Positions 21,763-32,094 of a stretch of 64,000 bases of DNA are shown here, one piece after another (the stretch's first letter is position 1; each line of letters begins with the position of its first letter). The notes beneath the pieces are model-generated. The model was not told the DNA's origin, searched no databases, and saw nothing but the letters and a program-made list of their open reading frames with translations. Both the position numbers and the translations under genes were made by a program. This stretch comes from an uncultured Kordiimonas sp. (GTDB lineage Bacteria > Pseudomonadota > Alphaproteobacteria > Sphingomonadales > Kordiimonadaceae): the NCBI GenBank assembly GCA_947492375.1, contig CANLMI010000001.1:744001-808000 (forward strand), written 5' to 3'.

Positions 21763-22257
21763 ATGCGTTTCTTTCTAATAATTATTTTGTTTTTTTCTTC
21801 CTTGAGTTCGAGCCTTTATGCCGACGAGTTTGTGCAGGAAGTCGCACGTATATTGAACCTTAACTCTTCAACATCGAGTACCATTCAAATAGCAGATAAT
21901 ACGCTTAATCAAGCTGCACCTGATCTGATTACCCAAATGCATCAAGACTTTATCAAAGATGGTAAAAACGTTAGCCGCGACGATGTAACAAGCCTGTTTG
22001 GACGCTATAAAACCAAAGTTCTCGAAGAACTGAGAGCAAGAATAATTGAAGCTACAGCGGAAGAGTATCGTAAGCATTTCACGTTGGAAGAATTGAAAGA
22101 ATTACGCACGCTTTTTGAAACGCCCGTTTTTCAACATTACACATCTAAACAACCAGAGCTTTTGCCGATTTTACAACAAAGAGGGGCGGAAATCGGCCAG
22201 GAAATCGGAGTTAGGGTTCTCGATGAGTTGATCGCGGCAGATCCCAAGTTTAGGTAG
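21763..22257 (+). CDS. Secreted DUF2059-type protein
   Basis: ATG 21763 gives a signal peptide (MRFFLIIILFFSSLSSSLYADEF); YRKHFTLEELKELRTLFETPVFQHYTSKQPEL typical of DUF2059. Confidence 0.75.
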   Translation: MRFFLIIILFFSSLSSSLYADEFVQEVARILNLNSSTSSTIQIADNTLNQAAPDLITQMHQDFIKDGKNVSRDDVTSLFGRYKTKVLEELRARIIEATAEEYRKHFTLEELKELRTLFETPVFQHYTSKQPELLPILQQRGAEIGQEIGVRVLDELIAADPKFR

Positions 22258-22330
22258 TAATCTAAATATTGTATTTGAGTGGTTTATGATTATTATTCGG
22301 ATGATGATCTATCGAAGGCTAGGCTAATAC

Positions 22331-23152
22331 ATGACGAAAGCGCACCGGGAAAACTCTTCATCATTGCTCAAAGATTTTGTTGAAGAGTTCTTAGATATAC
22401 GCAAGGGAATGCTTTATACTGTTCGTAAGCTTTTTCTTTCTCCGCATAAAGTGTATGAAGATCATCTTCAAAACGAACATTCTCAATATACAAACCCATT
22501 CAAATTATTGGTTACTATTGTTGGGCTATTAACAGCCCTCGATGTTATTGTGCCCACGGATGAATTTGAAAAACGACTAGCAGGTGAATTCGCCGAAGGC
22601 AGTACAAGTAATTATAATTTAGGATATAAACTTGGCAACACAGACCAAGCGCCGCCGGAAGAAAAACTGACAGAAGTTACCGAAAAAAACGAACAGATTT
22701 TTACAGCGGTTTTCGAATTTACAGATGAATATCCGCTAATAGCCTATTTCATTACTGCCCTAGCGTTTGCAATTGGTATCAAGCTGGTTTTCTGGAAAAA
22801 TATTGCCTTCGACAATTCATTTCGACTGGCTTGCTATATTTCAATTCCAATCAATATTATTTCCGGAGTGGCCATATATGCCGCTGTCCTGTTGCTGAGT
22901 ATTGATATTGTCGTTACGTATTTTGCAATGGTCAGCTCTTTGTTGACCTATGGGTTATTGCTTGTTTATCTTTATAGAACCGCGCGACATACCTTTGATA
23001 TAAAAATAGTCAGCAGTATAATAAGAGTGTTGGTTTCTTTTGTTTTCATCCAACTTATTTATACATTTATTGGCGTTATCCTCGCTATATCGTTCACCTT
23101 TACAGAGCGAGCAGAAACAGATAGAGAAATCCGGGTAGAAACGCCTCAATAA
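22331..23152 (+). CDS. DUF3667-like multi-TM membrane protein
   Basis: 273 aa; several C-terminal TM segments, RKLFLSPHKVYEDHL...NPFKLLVTIVGLL; 3' end overlaps the convergent def-like gene by 7 bp. Confidence 0.55.
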   Translation: MTKAHRENSSSLLKDFVEEFLDIRKGMLYTVRKLFLSPHKVYEDHLQNEHSQYTNPFKLLVTIVGLLTALDVIVPTDEFEKRLAGEFAEGSTSNYNLGYKLGNTDQAPPEEKLTEVTEKNEQIFTAVFEFTDEYPLIAYFITALAFAIGIKLVFWKNIAFDNSFRLACYISIPINIISGVAIYAAVLLLSIDIVVTYFAMVSSLLTYGLLLVYLYRTARHTFDIKIVSSIIRVLVSFVFIQLIYTFIGVILAISFTFTERAETDREIRVETPQ

Positions 23153-23691
23153 TTATTGCTACAGCTTGGATCACTGCAACAATCCCCACCCTGTCTCTGG
23201 CCTTTAATCATTTTCTTCAGCAATCTGTCGCGCTTCATCCGTGAAAGATTATCCAGATAAACCTTACCGTCCAGATATTCCATTTCATGCTGAATAATAG
23301 CGGCCAACCATCCGGACGCTTCTAATGTGTGAACCTGGCTTTCAAGGTCCATATAACGCAGCTCAACCTTGTCTGGGCGGGTTATTTCTGCTGAAATTCC
23401 AGGGAAACATAACGATGCCTCGTTATTAACCTGCGTTTCTTTTGAAACAGCCAGAATTTCAGGGTTAATACAAATAATAGGGGTTCTTTTGCCATTTTCC
23501 TGAAGGTCAATCACAATAATCCGCTTCAGGACGCCAACCATTGTCGCCGCCATACCAACACCGCGCTCCTCGTAGAGTGTTTCTAGCATATCATGCGCTG
23601 TTTCTTTTATTTTCTCGTCGATAAAAGGAACGACCTGAGCCTTTTTCTTGAAAACAGGGTCTGGTGCATAAATTAGCGGTAGGGCAGGCAT
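23146..23691 (-). CDS. Peptide deformylase-like protein with altered active-site motifs
   Basis: 181 aa; aligns along its length with PDF as recalled, but the motifs read GVGMAATM, EASLCFPG and QHEMEYL. Confidence 0.82.
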   Translation of the reverse strand: MPALPLIYAPDPVFKKKAQVVPFIDEKIKETAHDMLETLYEERGVGMAATMVGVLKRIIVIDLQENGKRTPIICINPEILAVSKETQVNNEASLCFPGISAEITRPDKVELRYMDLESQVHTLEASGWLAAIIQHEMEYLDGKVYLDNLSRMKRDRLLKKMIKGQRQGGDCCSDPSCSNNY

Positions 23692-23825
23692 TGCAATTTC
23701 CTATAATACTTATTATATATTGTTCATCTTTTAGGAGGACACTGATAATGATTCAAGCAGCTTAAGCATTTTTAATTTTAAAGATGGGCCTTTGCGCCCC
23801 TAATGTTTAAGTTATAGGAATCATT

Positions 23826-24698
23826 ATGCCTGAAATAACACCTATTGTGTCATCAGATGCAAACTCACAAACATCACCAATATATAACGGCCGCCTCAAT
23901 GGCATGGTTGCATTGGTTACAGGTGCTGCACGCGGCATCGGTATGGCAATAGCACAAGCCTTCGTATCCGAAGGGGCCTTTGTTTATTTATCGGATATTA
24001 ACAATCAAACAGGAAAAGCTGTTGCTAATGATATTGGTAAATCAGCAGCATACCTTTCGCTTGATGTAACGAATGAAGCCAATTGGCAATCTGTTATCGA
24101 GCATATCATCAACGCTCACGGAAAACTGGATATCCTCATCAATAATGCTGGAATAACGGGTTTTACAGAAACGGACGGCCCGCATGACCCTGAAAACCTG
24201 AATATGGCAAGTTGGCAGCGCGTAATGGATGTTAATCTCTCTGGAACCGTGCTTGGCTGTAAGTATGCTATTCGTGCAATGAAAGCAAAAGACAGGGGGA
24301 GTATCGTAAATATCTCTTCGCGGTCTGGCATGGTTGGAGTTCCGGGTGCAAGTGCGTATGCTGCCAGCAAAGCAGCCGTGCGTAACCACACAAAATCTGT
24401 GGCTCTTTACTGCGCCGAACAAGGCTATAAAGTTCGCTGTAATTCGGTGCATCCAGCCGCAATTCTAACACCGATGTGGGATCCTATGCTTGGCAACGGT
24501 GAGGCACGCGAACAAGCACTTAAAGCTATTGGGAAAGATATTCCGATGGGTCATATTGGAGAACCTGATGATGTTGCCAAGGCAGTTATCTACCTTGCCT
24601 CTGATGATGCAAAATATGTTACCGGGGCCGAGCTAACGGTTGACGGTGGTATTTTAGCTGGTAGTGCAGCCCGACCACAGGAAGTGGACGATATGTAA
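23826..24698 (+). CDS. Short-chain dehydrogenase/reductase
   Basis: VTGAARGIGMAIAQAF, NNAGITG, SAYAASKAAV. Confidence 0.93.
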   Translation: MPEITPIVSSDANSQTSPIYNGRLNGMVALVTGAARGIGMAIAQAFVSEGAFVYLSDINNQTGKAVANDIGKSAAYLSLDVTNEANWQSVIEHIINAHGKLDILINNAGITGFTETDGPHDPENLNMASWQRVMDVNLSGTVLGCKYAIRAMKAKDRGSIVNISSRSGMVGVPGASAYAASKAAVRNHTKSVALYCAEQGYKVRCNSVHPAAILTPMWDPMLGNGEAREQALKAIGKDIPMGHIGEPDDVAKAVIYLASDDAKYVTGAELTVDGGILAGSAARPQEVDDM

Positions 24699-24714
24699 AA
24701 CCTGAAAAATGTAG

Positions 24715-24745
24715 AATCGATTATTTTGTTATTTAATAATCGATT
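24715..24745. terminator. Inverted repeat downstream of the SDR gene
   Basis: AATCGATTATT-ttgttattt-AATAATCGATT. Confidence 0.5.
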
Positions 24746-24854
24746 TTACCTTTTATAATTATTCATAATCTGCCAATGACTGATAGGCTTTAATCTACTA
24801 AGGTGAAGAACTAGGAAGTCATATGAAATTATCTAAATGCAATGGAGTTTAGAC

Positions 24855-25448
24855 ATGCGCCAAATATCATTACTCATAATTATTAGTATTTTGACGATAG
24901 TGGCCCCAGCTTATAGTCTAAGCGCAGATGATTGGATAATTAAGGAAAGTCAATCACGCGTATCTTTCATTACAATTGAGCAAGATGATATCGCCGAAGT
25001 TCATACTTTTAAGAAAATCGCGGGTTCTGTGAACGATAAAGGCACTGCAAATCTGTCTATTGACCTCGATAGTGTGGAAACTAATATCGACATTCGTAAT
25101 GAAAGAATGCGTAAATTTCTATTTGAAACAGTCAGTAATTCTAGCGTTGCCATATCGACAGACTTAAATATCGAGACCTTCAATAGCCTGAATGCCGGTG
25201 AACGCATTTTATTAGAGGATTTAACTTTTGAAATTTCTCTCCACGGTATTAGCGCTGAATTATCAAGTAATATGTATGTAACACGTATCAATGCCGATAA
25301 AGTTCTCGTGGAAACAGCAGCACCTGTTTTAGTGCATGCAGACGATTTTAATCTGGGCAAGGGTATTCTAAAACTCCGCGAACTAGCTGGCCTGGATAGC
25401 ATTACACCAGTTGTCCCTGTTTCTGCGTCACTCCTATTTACTAAATAA
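24855..25448 (+). CDS. YceI-family periplasmic protein
   Basis: Start trimmed to ATG 24855; signal peptide; WIIKESQSRVSFITIEQ...VETNIDIRNERMRKFLFET. Confidence 0.75.
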   Translation: MRQISLLIIISILTIVAPAYSLSADDWIIKESQSRVSFITIEQDDIAEVHTFKKIAGSVNDKGTANLSIDLDSVETNIDIRNERMRKFLFETVSNSSVAISTDLNIETFNSLNAGERILLEDLTFEISLHGISAELSSNMYVTRINADKVLVETAAPVLVHADDFNLGKGILKLRELAGLDSITPVVPVSASLLFTK

Positions 25449-25621
25449 GGCACTCTCTCTTGGCACGGTAAAATCGCCTTCTGATATATTTGAAACGATA
25501 CTTTATTATCGATGATAGCTGCTTTCCTTGACAAATGGTATCAAGGTACTGAATAAGCATGGCATGTAAACTTTTCCGAATATCGAGATATTTCTTGATA
25601 ACAACGTATGGAAATATACCA

Positions 25622-25966
25622 ATGCCTCATATTATCATCGAACATTCAAGTGACCTTTCATCAGAATTTACACCAAATATTTTGATGAAAGCGGTTCATG
25701 ATATATCGATGGATATGGGGATTTTCGTTGAAAAAAGCATTAAAATTAGAACGAAAGAGTTCGAGTATTCTTTTGTAGAAGGTAAGCCTGCGAATTTTAT
25801 GCACATAACGGTTTACTTGTTCAAAGGCCGTGACACCGATACTAAAAGAAAACTAACCGAAAATATCCTCGCTAAAGTACGCGAAATGATCACTGTACCA
25901 ATCGCCAGTTTAAGCGTTGATGCACGAGATACAGATCAGGATATTTATGTAAAAATTCAAGACTGA
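25622..25966 (+). CDS. 5-carboxymethyl-2-hydroxymuconate isomerase-like tautomerase
   Basis: Start at ATG 25622 leaves Pro1 (MPHIIIEHSSDL), the family's catalytic residue; 114 aa. Confidence 0.82.
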   Translation: MPHIIIEHSSDLSSEFTPNILMKAVHDISMDMGIFVEKSIKIRTKEFEYSFVEGKPANFMHITVYLFKGRDTDTKRKLTENILAKVREMITVPIASLSVDARDTDQDIYVKIQD

Positions 25967-26011
25967 ATATAATCGATGGGGATTTGGTTTAAAGAGAGGA
26001 CAGGGTAAAAC

Positions 26012-27430
26012 ATGATGGGCTTCAAACAAACTGCTTTAGGAACTGCAACTGCATTATTAGCCTCTATATTCACAGCGCCGCAATCAATAGCTCATGAACA
26101 TGAAAACGCACCAACAGAAGTCAGGCGTTTGCATACAATGGTTGCAGGCGTATCTGCTGAACGGATCGAAGCGGATATCAAAAAACTTGTAAGTTTCGGT
26201 ACACGTCACACGCTTTCAGATACAAAGTCGGAAACACGTGGCATTGGTGCTGCACGGCGCTGGATTGAAGCTGAATTTAAGCGTATTGCCAAAACCTGTG
26301 TTGCTGACCTCGACGTTTATACAATTTCAGATACGGTAACCGGACCACGTATTCCAAATGCAACAGAAGTTGTGAACGTTATTGCGGTTCAAAGAGGTAT
26401 TCTTGACCCCAACCGGGTAATAATGATGTCTGGTGATATTGATAGCCGTGTATCGGATGTTATGAACGCGACAGACGATTCACCCGGCGCCAACGATAAT
26501 GCATCAGGCATGGCAGGAACCATTGAAGCTGCTCGTGTTCTTTGTAAAACCAAATTTCCTGGCACTATTGTTTATGCAGGCCTGTCCGGGGAAGAGCAGG
26601 GCCTTTATGGAGGGCGTATTCTCGCTGATCATGCCAAGGAAAAGGGCTGGCGTGTCATGGGAATACTTAATAACGATATGATTGGCAATATCGAAGGTGT
26701 AAACGGCGTTATTGATAATACAACAGCGCGCGTCTTTTCAGAGGGCACCAAGGCATTGGAAACTGATCAGGAAGGTCGCTGGCGTCGTTTCAGAGGAGGC
26801 GAAGTCGATAGCCCTTCACGAAATCTGGCACGCCTGATTGATAGACTAGCTGATCAATATATTCCTAACCTTGACGTGATGATGATTTATCGCCTTGATA
26901 GGTTTGGGCGCGGCGGTCATCATCGCCCATTTAACGAAGCAGGATGGCCCGGCGTTCGTATTATGGAAACGAACGAAAACTATAACCGTCAGCATCAGGA
27001 TCTTCGCACAGAAAATGGTATAAAATACGGTGATACAATCGACGGCGTGGATTTTGATTACGCCCGTAAACTAACAGCCTTGAATGTCGTTACTCTTGCC
27101 GACATAGCGGGGTCACCGCCGTTTCCGGTAAATGTTGAGATTGAAGGGGCGGTACAGCCCTCAACTACAATCAAATGGGAAGTGCGCGGTGATGTACGTG
27201 AGCATGCCAATTTACGGGGTTTCCGCATTTACTGGCGCTTAACAACAGACAGTCAGTGGCGTTGGAGCCGCTTCATTGGCAAAGATGCTCGGGAAATGAC
27301 GTTAGATAATATCGTTATTGATAATTATTTCTTCGGTGTTGCAGCAGTCGCTAATGACGGCCTTGAAAGCCCTGTGGTATTTCCTGGCCCAATTGGTGCT
27401 TTTGACGTAAGCGATAATGAAGCTGAATAA
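26012..27430 (+). CDS. M28-family metallopeptidase, secreted
   Basis: Signal peptide; PGANDNASGMAGTIEAARVL, GLSGEEQGLYGG, NNDMIGN, NRQHQDLRT; C-terminal Fn3-like region. Confidence 0.85.
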   Translation: MMGFKQTALGTATALLASIFTAPQSIAHEHENAPTEVRRLHTMVAGVSAERIEADIKKLVSFGTRHTLSDTKSETRGIGAARRWIEAEFKRIAKTCVADLDVYTISDTVTGPRIPNATEVVNVIAVQRGILDPNRVIMMSGDIDSRVSDVMNATDDSPGANDNASGMAGTIEAARVLCKTKFPGTIVYAGLSGEEQGLYGGRILADHAKEKGWRVMGILNNDMIGNIEGVNGVIDNTTARVFSEGTKALETDQEGRWRRFRGGEVDSPSRNLARLIDRLADQYIPNLDVMMIYRLDRFGRGGHHRPFNEAGWPGVRIMETNENYNRQHQDLRTENGIKYGDTIDGVDFDYARKLTALNVVTLADIAGSPPFPVNVEIEGAVQPSTTIKWEVRGDVREHANLRGFRIYWRLTTDSQWRWSRFIGKDAREMTLDNIVIDNYFFGVAAVANDGLESPVVFPGPIGAFDVSDNEAE

Positions 27431-28700
27431 TCCAACAACAAACCAGTCCATACAAATGGATTGGCGTAGTGTGTTAGAAGCATTGTACGGTGTGGCGGTT
27501 GCGACCGCCCACCCAAAGGCATGTCTTCCAAATCGCCTTCCAGACCCACATAAATATGGTTCTGTAAAAGTTATTGCCCTTGGAAAGGCGGCATTTAGCT
27601 GTGCGCAAGTTATTGAAGAGCAATGGCCTAACGCTAATGTTTCCGGGATTGCAGTTAGCCCCCATAAAATCAATGTTTCCTGCCAACGAATTAAAACTGT
27701 TCAAACAAGCCATCCGGATGTGAGTGACGCGAGTATTGATGCTGGCCAACATGTTCTTGATATCGCAAAGTCTGCTAATGGTGATGACTTGTTATTAATC
27801 TTACTCTCCGGCGGCTCATCAGCCTCCGTTGCTTTACCTATTGACGGTTTAACGGCGGCAGAGAAAAACAAAATCACCAAGAACTTGATGTTACGCGGTG
27901 CCTCTATTCAGGAATTAAATATTGTTCGCAAGCATTTATCCAAGCTTAAAGGTGGTCAGCTAGCTGTTGCTGGAGCTAATGCGAAAGAAATTTTGACACT
28001 CGCTATATCAGACGTAACCGATGATGATCCGGCGATCATTGGTTCAGGTCTTACGGTTTCTAACCCTTCAACAATTGAAGATGCCAAGACGGTGCTTCAA
28101 AAATACGGCGTTAAATATAGCGGTAATTTTTCCGACACTATAGATAAAGATCATTCTGTTTTTGCAAAATGCCGATATGAAATTATTGCGAATGCTCCAT
28201 TTGCAATTAACGGTGCAGCAGAATTTGCAAAACAGTTAGGCATTATACCAGATGTTTTAAATTGTAACGCCGTTGGTGATGCAGCTATTAACGGAAAAGC
28301 TCAGGCAAGATTTATTGCCCGCATGTACACCAGACGAGGCCGAAAACCTAAGTTGTTATTATTTGGCGGTGAATATACTGCAAATGTTAAGGGTAATGGG
28401 CAAGGCGGGCCAAATCAGCATTTTCTATTATCGCTTCTTCATGCGCTTCCTGATGATGTGAAGGTTTACGGGCTTTCAGCAGACACAGACGGACAAGATG
28501 GAACAGGTAATGCTGCGGGTGCATGGTTCACGCCTGAAAGCAAAAAACAGATAAAAGAAATGGGGTTAAATCCTGTTCGGTATATAGAAAATAATGATAG
28601 CTTTGGCTTTTTTGAAAAACTTGGAACAGTCATTCAGGCTATGCCGACACATACCAATGTAAATGACTTTCGTGCCATACTTATCCCTGCTATCGAATAA
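27417..28700 (+). CDS. Glycerate 2-kinase (MOFRL family)
   Basis: 427 aa; LLILLSGGSSASVALP, LRGASIQELNIVRKHLSKLKGGQLA, GLSADTDGQDGTGNAAGAW; overlaps the M28 gene by 14 nt. Confidence 0.9.
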   Translation: MKLNNPTTNQSIQMDWRSVLEALYGVAVATAHPKACLPNRLPDPHKYGSVKVIALGKAAFSCAQVIEEQWPNANVSGIAVSPHKINVSCQRIKTVQTSHPDVSDASIDAGQHVLDIAKSANGDDLLLILLSGGSSASVALPIDGLTAAEKNKITKNLMLRGASIQELNIVRKHLSKLKGGQLAVAGANAKEILTLAISDVTDDDPAIIGSGLTVSNPSTIEDAKTVLQKYGVKYSGNFSDTIDKDHSVFAKCRYEIIANAPFAINGAAEFAKQLGIIPDVLNCNAVGDAAINGKAQARFIARMYTRRGRKPKLLLFGGEYTANVKGNGQGGPNQHFLLSLLHALPDDVKVYGLSADTDGQDGTGNAAGAWFTPESKKQIKEMGLNPVRYIENNDSFGFFEKLGTVIQAMPTHTNVNDFRAILIPAIE

Positions 28701-28783
28701 GAAATTTTGATATAGATAAGCAATATCACACTTTTTTTTGAAATGCGGGATTAACCGACACTTGTTATAGATCAAGGGAAATT

Positions 28784-30910
28784 TTGAAAGGGTTGAGAAT
28801 GAGGAATCTTCTCTCGTCAATTGGGTTGATATGCCTATTGGCGCTTGCAGGGACTGTACAGGCACAGCGAAGCGTTGTTGAAGAGACGCATACCAAGGCA
28901 ACTTTGGCGTCTGAAATGTCAATTATTGGCGCAGACGAAGTTGTTTGGTTGGCGTTGAGCTATGAGCCGATTGCGGGCTGGCATACATATTGGCAAAATC
29001 CTGGCGATAGCGGCATGCAAACCAACATATCCTGGGAATTGCCAACCGGTTTCAATGCCGGGAAGGCACTTTACCCTGTTCCTGATACATTACCCGTTGG
29101 GCCGCTTACAAATTACGGCTATAATGGTACGTCAACGCTCTTGGTTCCGCTATATACTCCTGAAAACATAACCACAAAATCCATTAAAATTAAGGCTTCG
29201 GCGGAGTGGTTAATCTGCGAAATTGAATGTGTCCCGCAATTTGGTGAGTTTGAATTAGAGCTTCCTGTTGGTAAATCCACACCAAGCTCTGAAAATGCCT
29301 CATTATTTGCTGAGGCCCGTCAAAAGATGCCAGAACCAGCATTTTGGGATGCAGAGATAGAAATCGCTCCTGAAGCCTCAAAATTAACAGTATTTATGGC
29401 ATCAGAAGAGATCGAGACGGTTGAGAATGCCTACTATTTTCCAGCCTATGAGGGCGTTCTTGATTATGCCGAGGCTCAAATCGTCAACATTAGTGATGAT
29501 GGTCTTGTATTAAATTTAAAACGGTTAAAGGGGTCGTTGGCACCTGAGAGTGCAGCCGGAATTTTGAAATTAAACTTGCCAAATGGTAAAGTAACAGCGG
29601 TACAAATTGATCCTGCGTTAAAAGTTGTTGATGCTATACGGACACCAATGCCTTTACCAGAAGCAGCAAGCGCCGAAGAAGGATTGCCAGTGTGGCAGGC
29701 AGCACTATTTGCTTTGCTTGGCGGCATTATTTTAAACCTGATGCCTTGTGTGTTTCCGGTATTATCCCTTAAGGCATTTTCCTTCCTTGCCGCTGGTTCC
29801 ATGACTAAGTCTGAGCGCAAACGTGAAGGATGGGCTTATACTTTTGGTATTCTCGCCAGTTTCGGTGTTATTGTTGGCATTCTGCTTGCCCTCAGGGCTG
29901 GTGGTTCTGTAGTTGGGTGGGGGTTTCAGCTTCAGGAGCCTATTTTTGTTGCCTTTATGGTTTTGTTGATGGTTCTTGTGTCGCTTTCGCTTGCTGGCAT
30001 GTTTGATATCCAAACAGGCCTTGAAGGTGCAGGGCAATCACTCGCGTCACAAGAAGGATCAAAAGGAGCATTCTTCACTGGCGTTCTCGCGACACTTGTT
30101 GCAACGCCGTGTACAGCCCCTTTTATGGCGCCCGCTATCGGATACGCACTGACACAGCCAATTTATGTGGCACTTCTCGTGTTCTTTATGCTGGGCTTTG
30201 GCCTGGCGCTGCCCTTTCTTGTGTTGAGCTATAGCGACCGTATTGCCAAGGCTATGCCACGGCCTGGCGCATGGATGGAAACATTCAAGCAAGGGCTGGC
30301 ATTTCCAATGCTGGCAACCGCAGCCTGGCTCTTATTTGTCTTTAATAATGAAGCAGGCAGTATTGCCATGCTGTTTCTTATCTTTGCCATTATAACTGTC
30401 GTGTTTGCAATCTGGCTGTGGCAGCAAGGCGATGGTAAAATTTTACGAACGATTGCTGCTGCCTTCGGCATCCTTGCGATTGCTTCGGTTTTCTGGAATG
30501 TTGAACCACAACATGAAACAGAAACTGGTGAAACGGCTTCTAAAATTAATGATAGTAAATTCGCGAACGCTGGTACCTTTAGTAATGCGGCGCTTACAGA
30601 CCTTACAAATGAGGGCACACCTGTATTTGCTTATTTTACGGCTGACTGGTGTATTACCTGTAAAGTGAATGAGCGGGTTGCTCTTCACCGTGAAGAAACT
30701 ATCAAGCTTTTTGATGATAAAGGTATCACCGTGTTAAAAGGCGATTATACCAACAGGGATGCCGAGATTGCAGGTGTTTTATCAAAATATCAGCGCGCTG
30801 GTGTGCCGCTTTATCTCTATTTTCCAAAGGGACAAAAAGAAGCAATCGTTTTACCAGAAGTTTTAACACCGGGTTTGCTAAAAGAGATGGTTGAAACCAA
30901 TAGGATTTAA
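28784..30910 (+). CDS. Thiol:disulfide interchange protein, DsbD/ScsB-like
   Basis: 708 aa; N-terminal DsbD-like domain, TM domain with LMPCVFPVLSLK and TPCTAPF, C-terminal thioredoxin domain DWCITCK. Confidence 0.92.
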   Translation: MKGLRMRNLLSSIGLICLLALAGTVQAQRSVVEETHTKATLASEMSIIGADEVVWLALSYEPIAGWHTYWQNPGDSGMQTNISWELPTGFNAGKALYPVPDTLPVGPLTNYGYNGTSTLLVPLYTPENITTKSIKIKASAEWLICEIECVPQFGEFELELPVGKSTPSSENASLFAEARQKMPEPAFWDAEIEIAPEASKLTVFMASEEIETVENAYYFPAYEGVLDYAEAQIVNISDDGLVLNLKRLKGSLAPESAAGILKLNLPNGKVTAVQIDPALKVVDAIRTPMPLPEAASAEEGLPVWQAALFALLGGIILNLMPCVFPVLSLKAFSFLAAGSMTKSERKREGWAYTFGILASFGVIVGILLALRAGGSVVGWGFQLQEPIFVAFMVLLMVLVSLSLAGMFDIQTGLEGAGQSLASQEGSKGAFFTGVLATLVATPCTAPFMAPAIGYALTQPIYVALLVFFMLGFGLALPFLVLSYSDRIAKAMPRPGAWMETFKQGLAFPMLATAAWLLFVFNNEAGSIAMLFLIFAIITVVFAIWLWQQGDGKILRTIAAAFGILAIASVFWNVEPQHETETGETASKINDSKFANAGTFSNAALTDLTNEGTPVFAYFTADWCITCKVNERVALHREETIKLFDDKGITVLKGDYTNRDAEIAGVLSKYQRAGVPLYLYFPKGQKEAIVLPEVLTPGLLKEMVETNRI

Positions 30911-30932
30911 ACACGAGTATGGGGAATATGAT

Positions 30933-31544
30933 ATGCTGAATAAACTCGGTTTTACCTTAATTATCATTATAACACTGTCTATCGCAAGTATAGCAAACGG
31001 TGTAGAAGTTGGCAAAAAAGCGCCAGGCTTTAAAGCCGTTGATACCAAAGGTAATATCGTGTCCCTTAGTGACTTTATTGGTAAGCCAGTTGTTCTTGAA
31101 TGGACAAATCATGATTGCCCGTATGTGCGCAAGCATTACACAAGTGGTAATATGCAGCGTACACAAAGCACACTGACAGAAGAGGGCGTTGTCTGGCTTT
31201 CTATCATTTCATCCGCTGAAGAGGAGCAAGGGTACGTCTCTGGTATGGAAGCCGATAAATTAACAGCGTCACGCGGTGCATACCCTTCAAATGTTCTGCT
31301 GGACCCAAAAGGTAATGTTGGCCGACTTTATGCAGCGCGCACAACACCGCATATGTTCCTGATAGATGAAAAAGGCATTCTTCAGTATCAAGGGGCAATC
31401 GACGACAAACCATCAGCCCGACCAGCAAGCCTTAAAGGCGCAACAAATTATGTAAAAGCTGCTTGGACAAGCCTGAAGGCTGGTGAAAAAGTTTCTGTTA
31501 CAAATACAAAGCCATACGGATGTTCTGTTAAATACGGTCATTAG
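30933..31544 (+). CDS. Thioredoxin-like (AhpC/TSA) secreted protein
   Basis: Start trimmed to ATG 30933; signal peptide; APGFKAVDTKGNIVSLSDFIGKPVVLEWTNHDCPYVRKHY. Confidence 0.88.
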   Translation: MLNKLGFTLIIIITLSIASIANGVEVGKKAPGFKAVDTKGNIVSLSDFIGKPVVLEWTNHDCPYVRKHYTSGNMQRTQSTLTEEGVVWLSIISSAEEEQGYVSGMEADKLTASRGAYPSNVLLDPKGNVGRLYAARTTPHMFLIDEKGILQYQGAIDDKPSARPASLKGATNYVKAAWTSLKAGEKVSVTNTKPYGCSVKYGH

Positions 31545-31569
31545 GCTATCAAAAGCGAAGAGGTTTATA

Positions 31570-32094
31570 ATGTTACGAATTTTAACCATCTGCTTGATCA
31601 CAGTGTTTACAACAAACACCTTTGCACAAGAAACGCCCAGCACAAAACCCATTGAACGCCTTGCGATTGAAAAGCTTGATTTTTTGGTTGGCAGCTGGGC
31701 TGGCGAAGGGGTTTCCTACGACAACGACGGCTCTGAAAATAAATATTATGATACTGAAGACTTCTGGTTTGATCTGCAAAATAGTCTCTTGATTATTCAG
31801 GCCAGAGGCTTCCGCGATAACAAACAGTTTTATGGCCTGCATACTGTTATTTATTTCGATAATGACAAGCAGAAATATGTTTATAATCCTTATTCATCCC
31901 GTGGCCTTAGTCGTTCTTTTTACTGTGATTTAAAAACAAAAAAATTACTCTGTTACCTCGAAGACCAAACTTACCGCCTGACATTTCAGCGCACAGCGGA
32001 CGGAAAGTGGAATGAGTTCGGCGAACGCTTAACAGACGGCGCATGGCAGAAAAATTTTGAAACTATTCTGGCTCCGGTAATTAGCGTAAAATAA
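31570..32094 (+). CDS. Secreted DUF1579-like hypothetical protein
   Basis: Start at ATG 31570; signal peptide MLRILTICLITVFTTNTFAQE; LDFLVGSWAGEG. Confidence 0.6.
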   Translation: MLRILTICLITVFTTNTFAQETPSTKPIERLAIEKLDFLVGSWAGEGVSYDNDGSENKYYDTEDFWFDLQNSLLIIQARGFRDNKQFYGLHTVIYFDNDKQKYVYNPYSSRGLSRSFYCDLKTKKLLCYLEDQTYRLTFQRTADGKWNEFGERLTDGAWQKNFETILAPVISVK

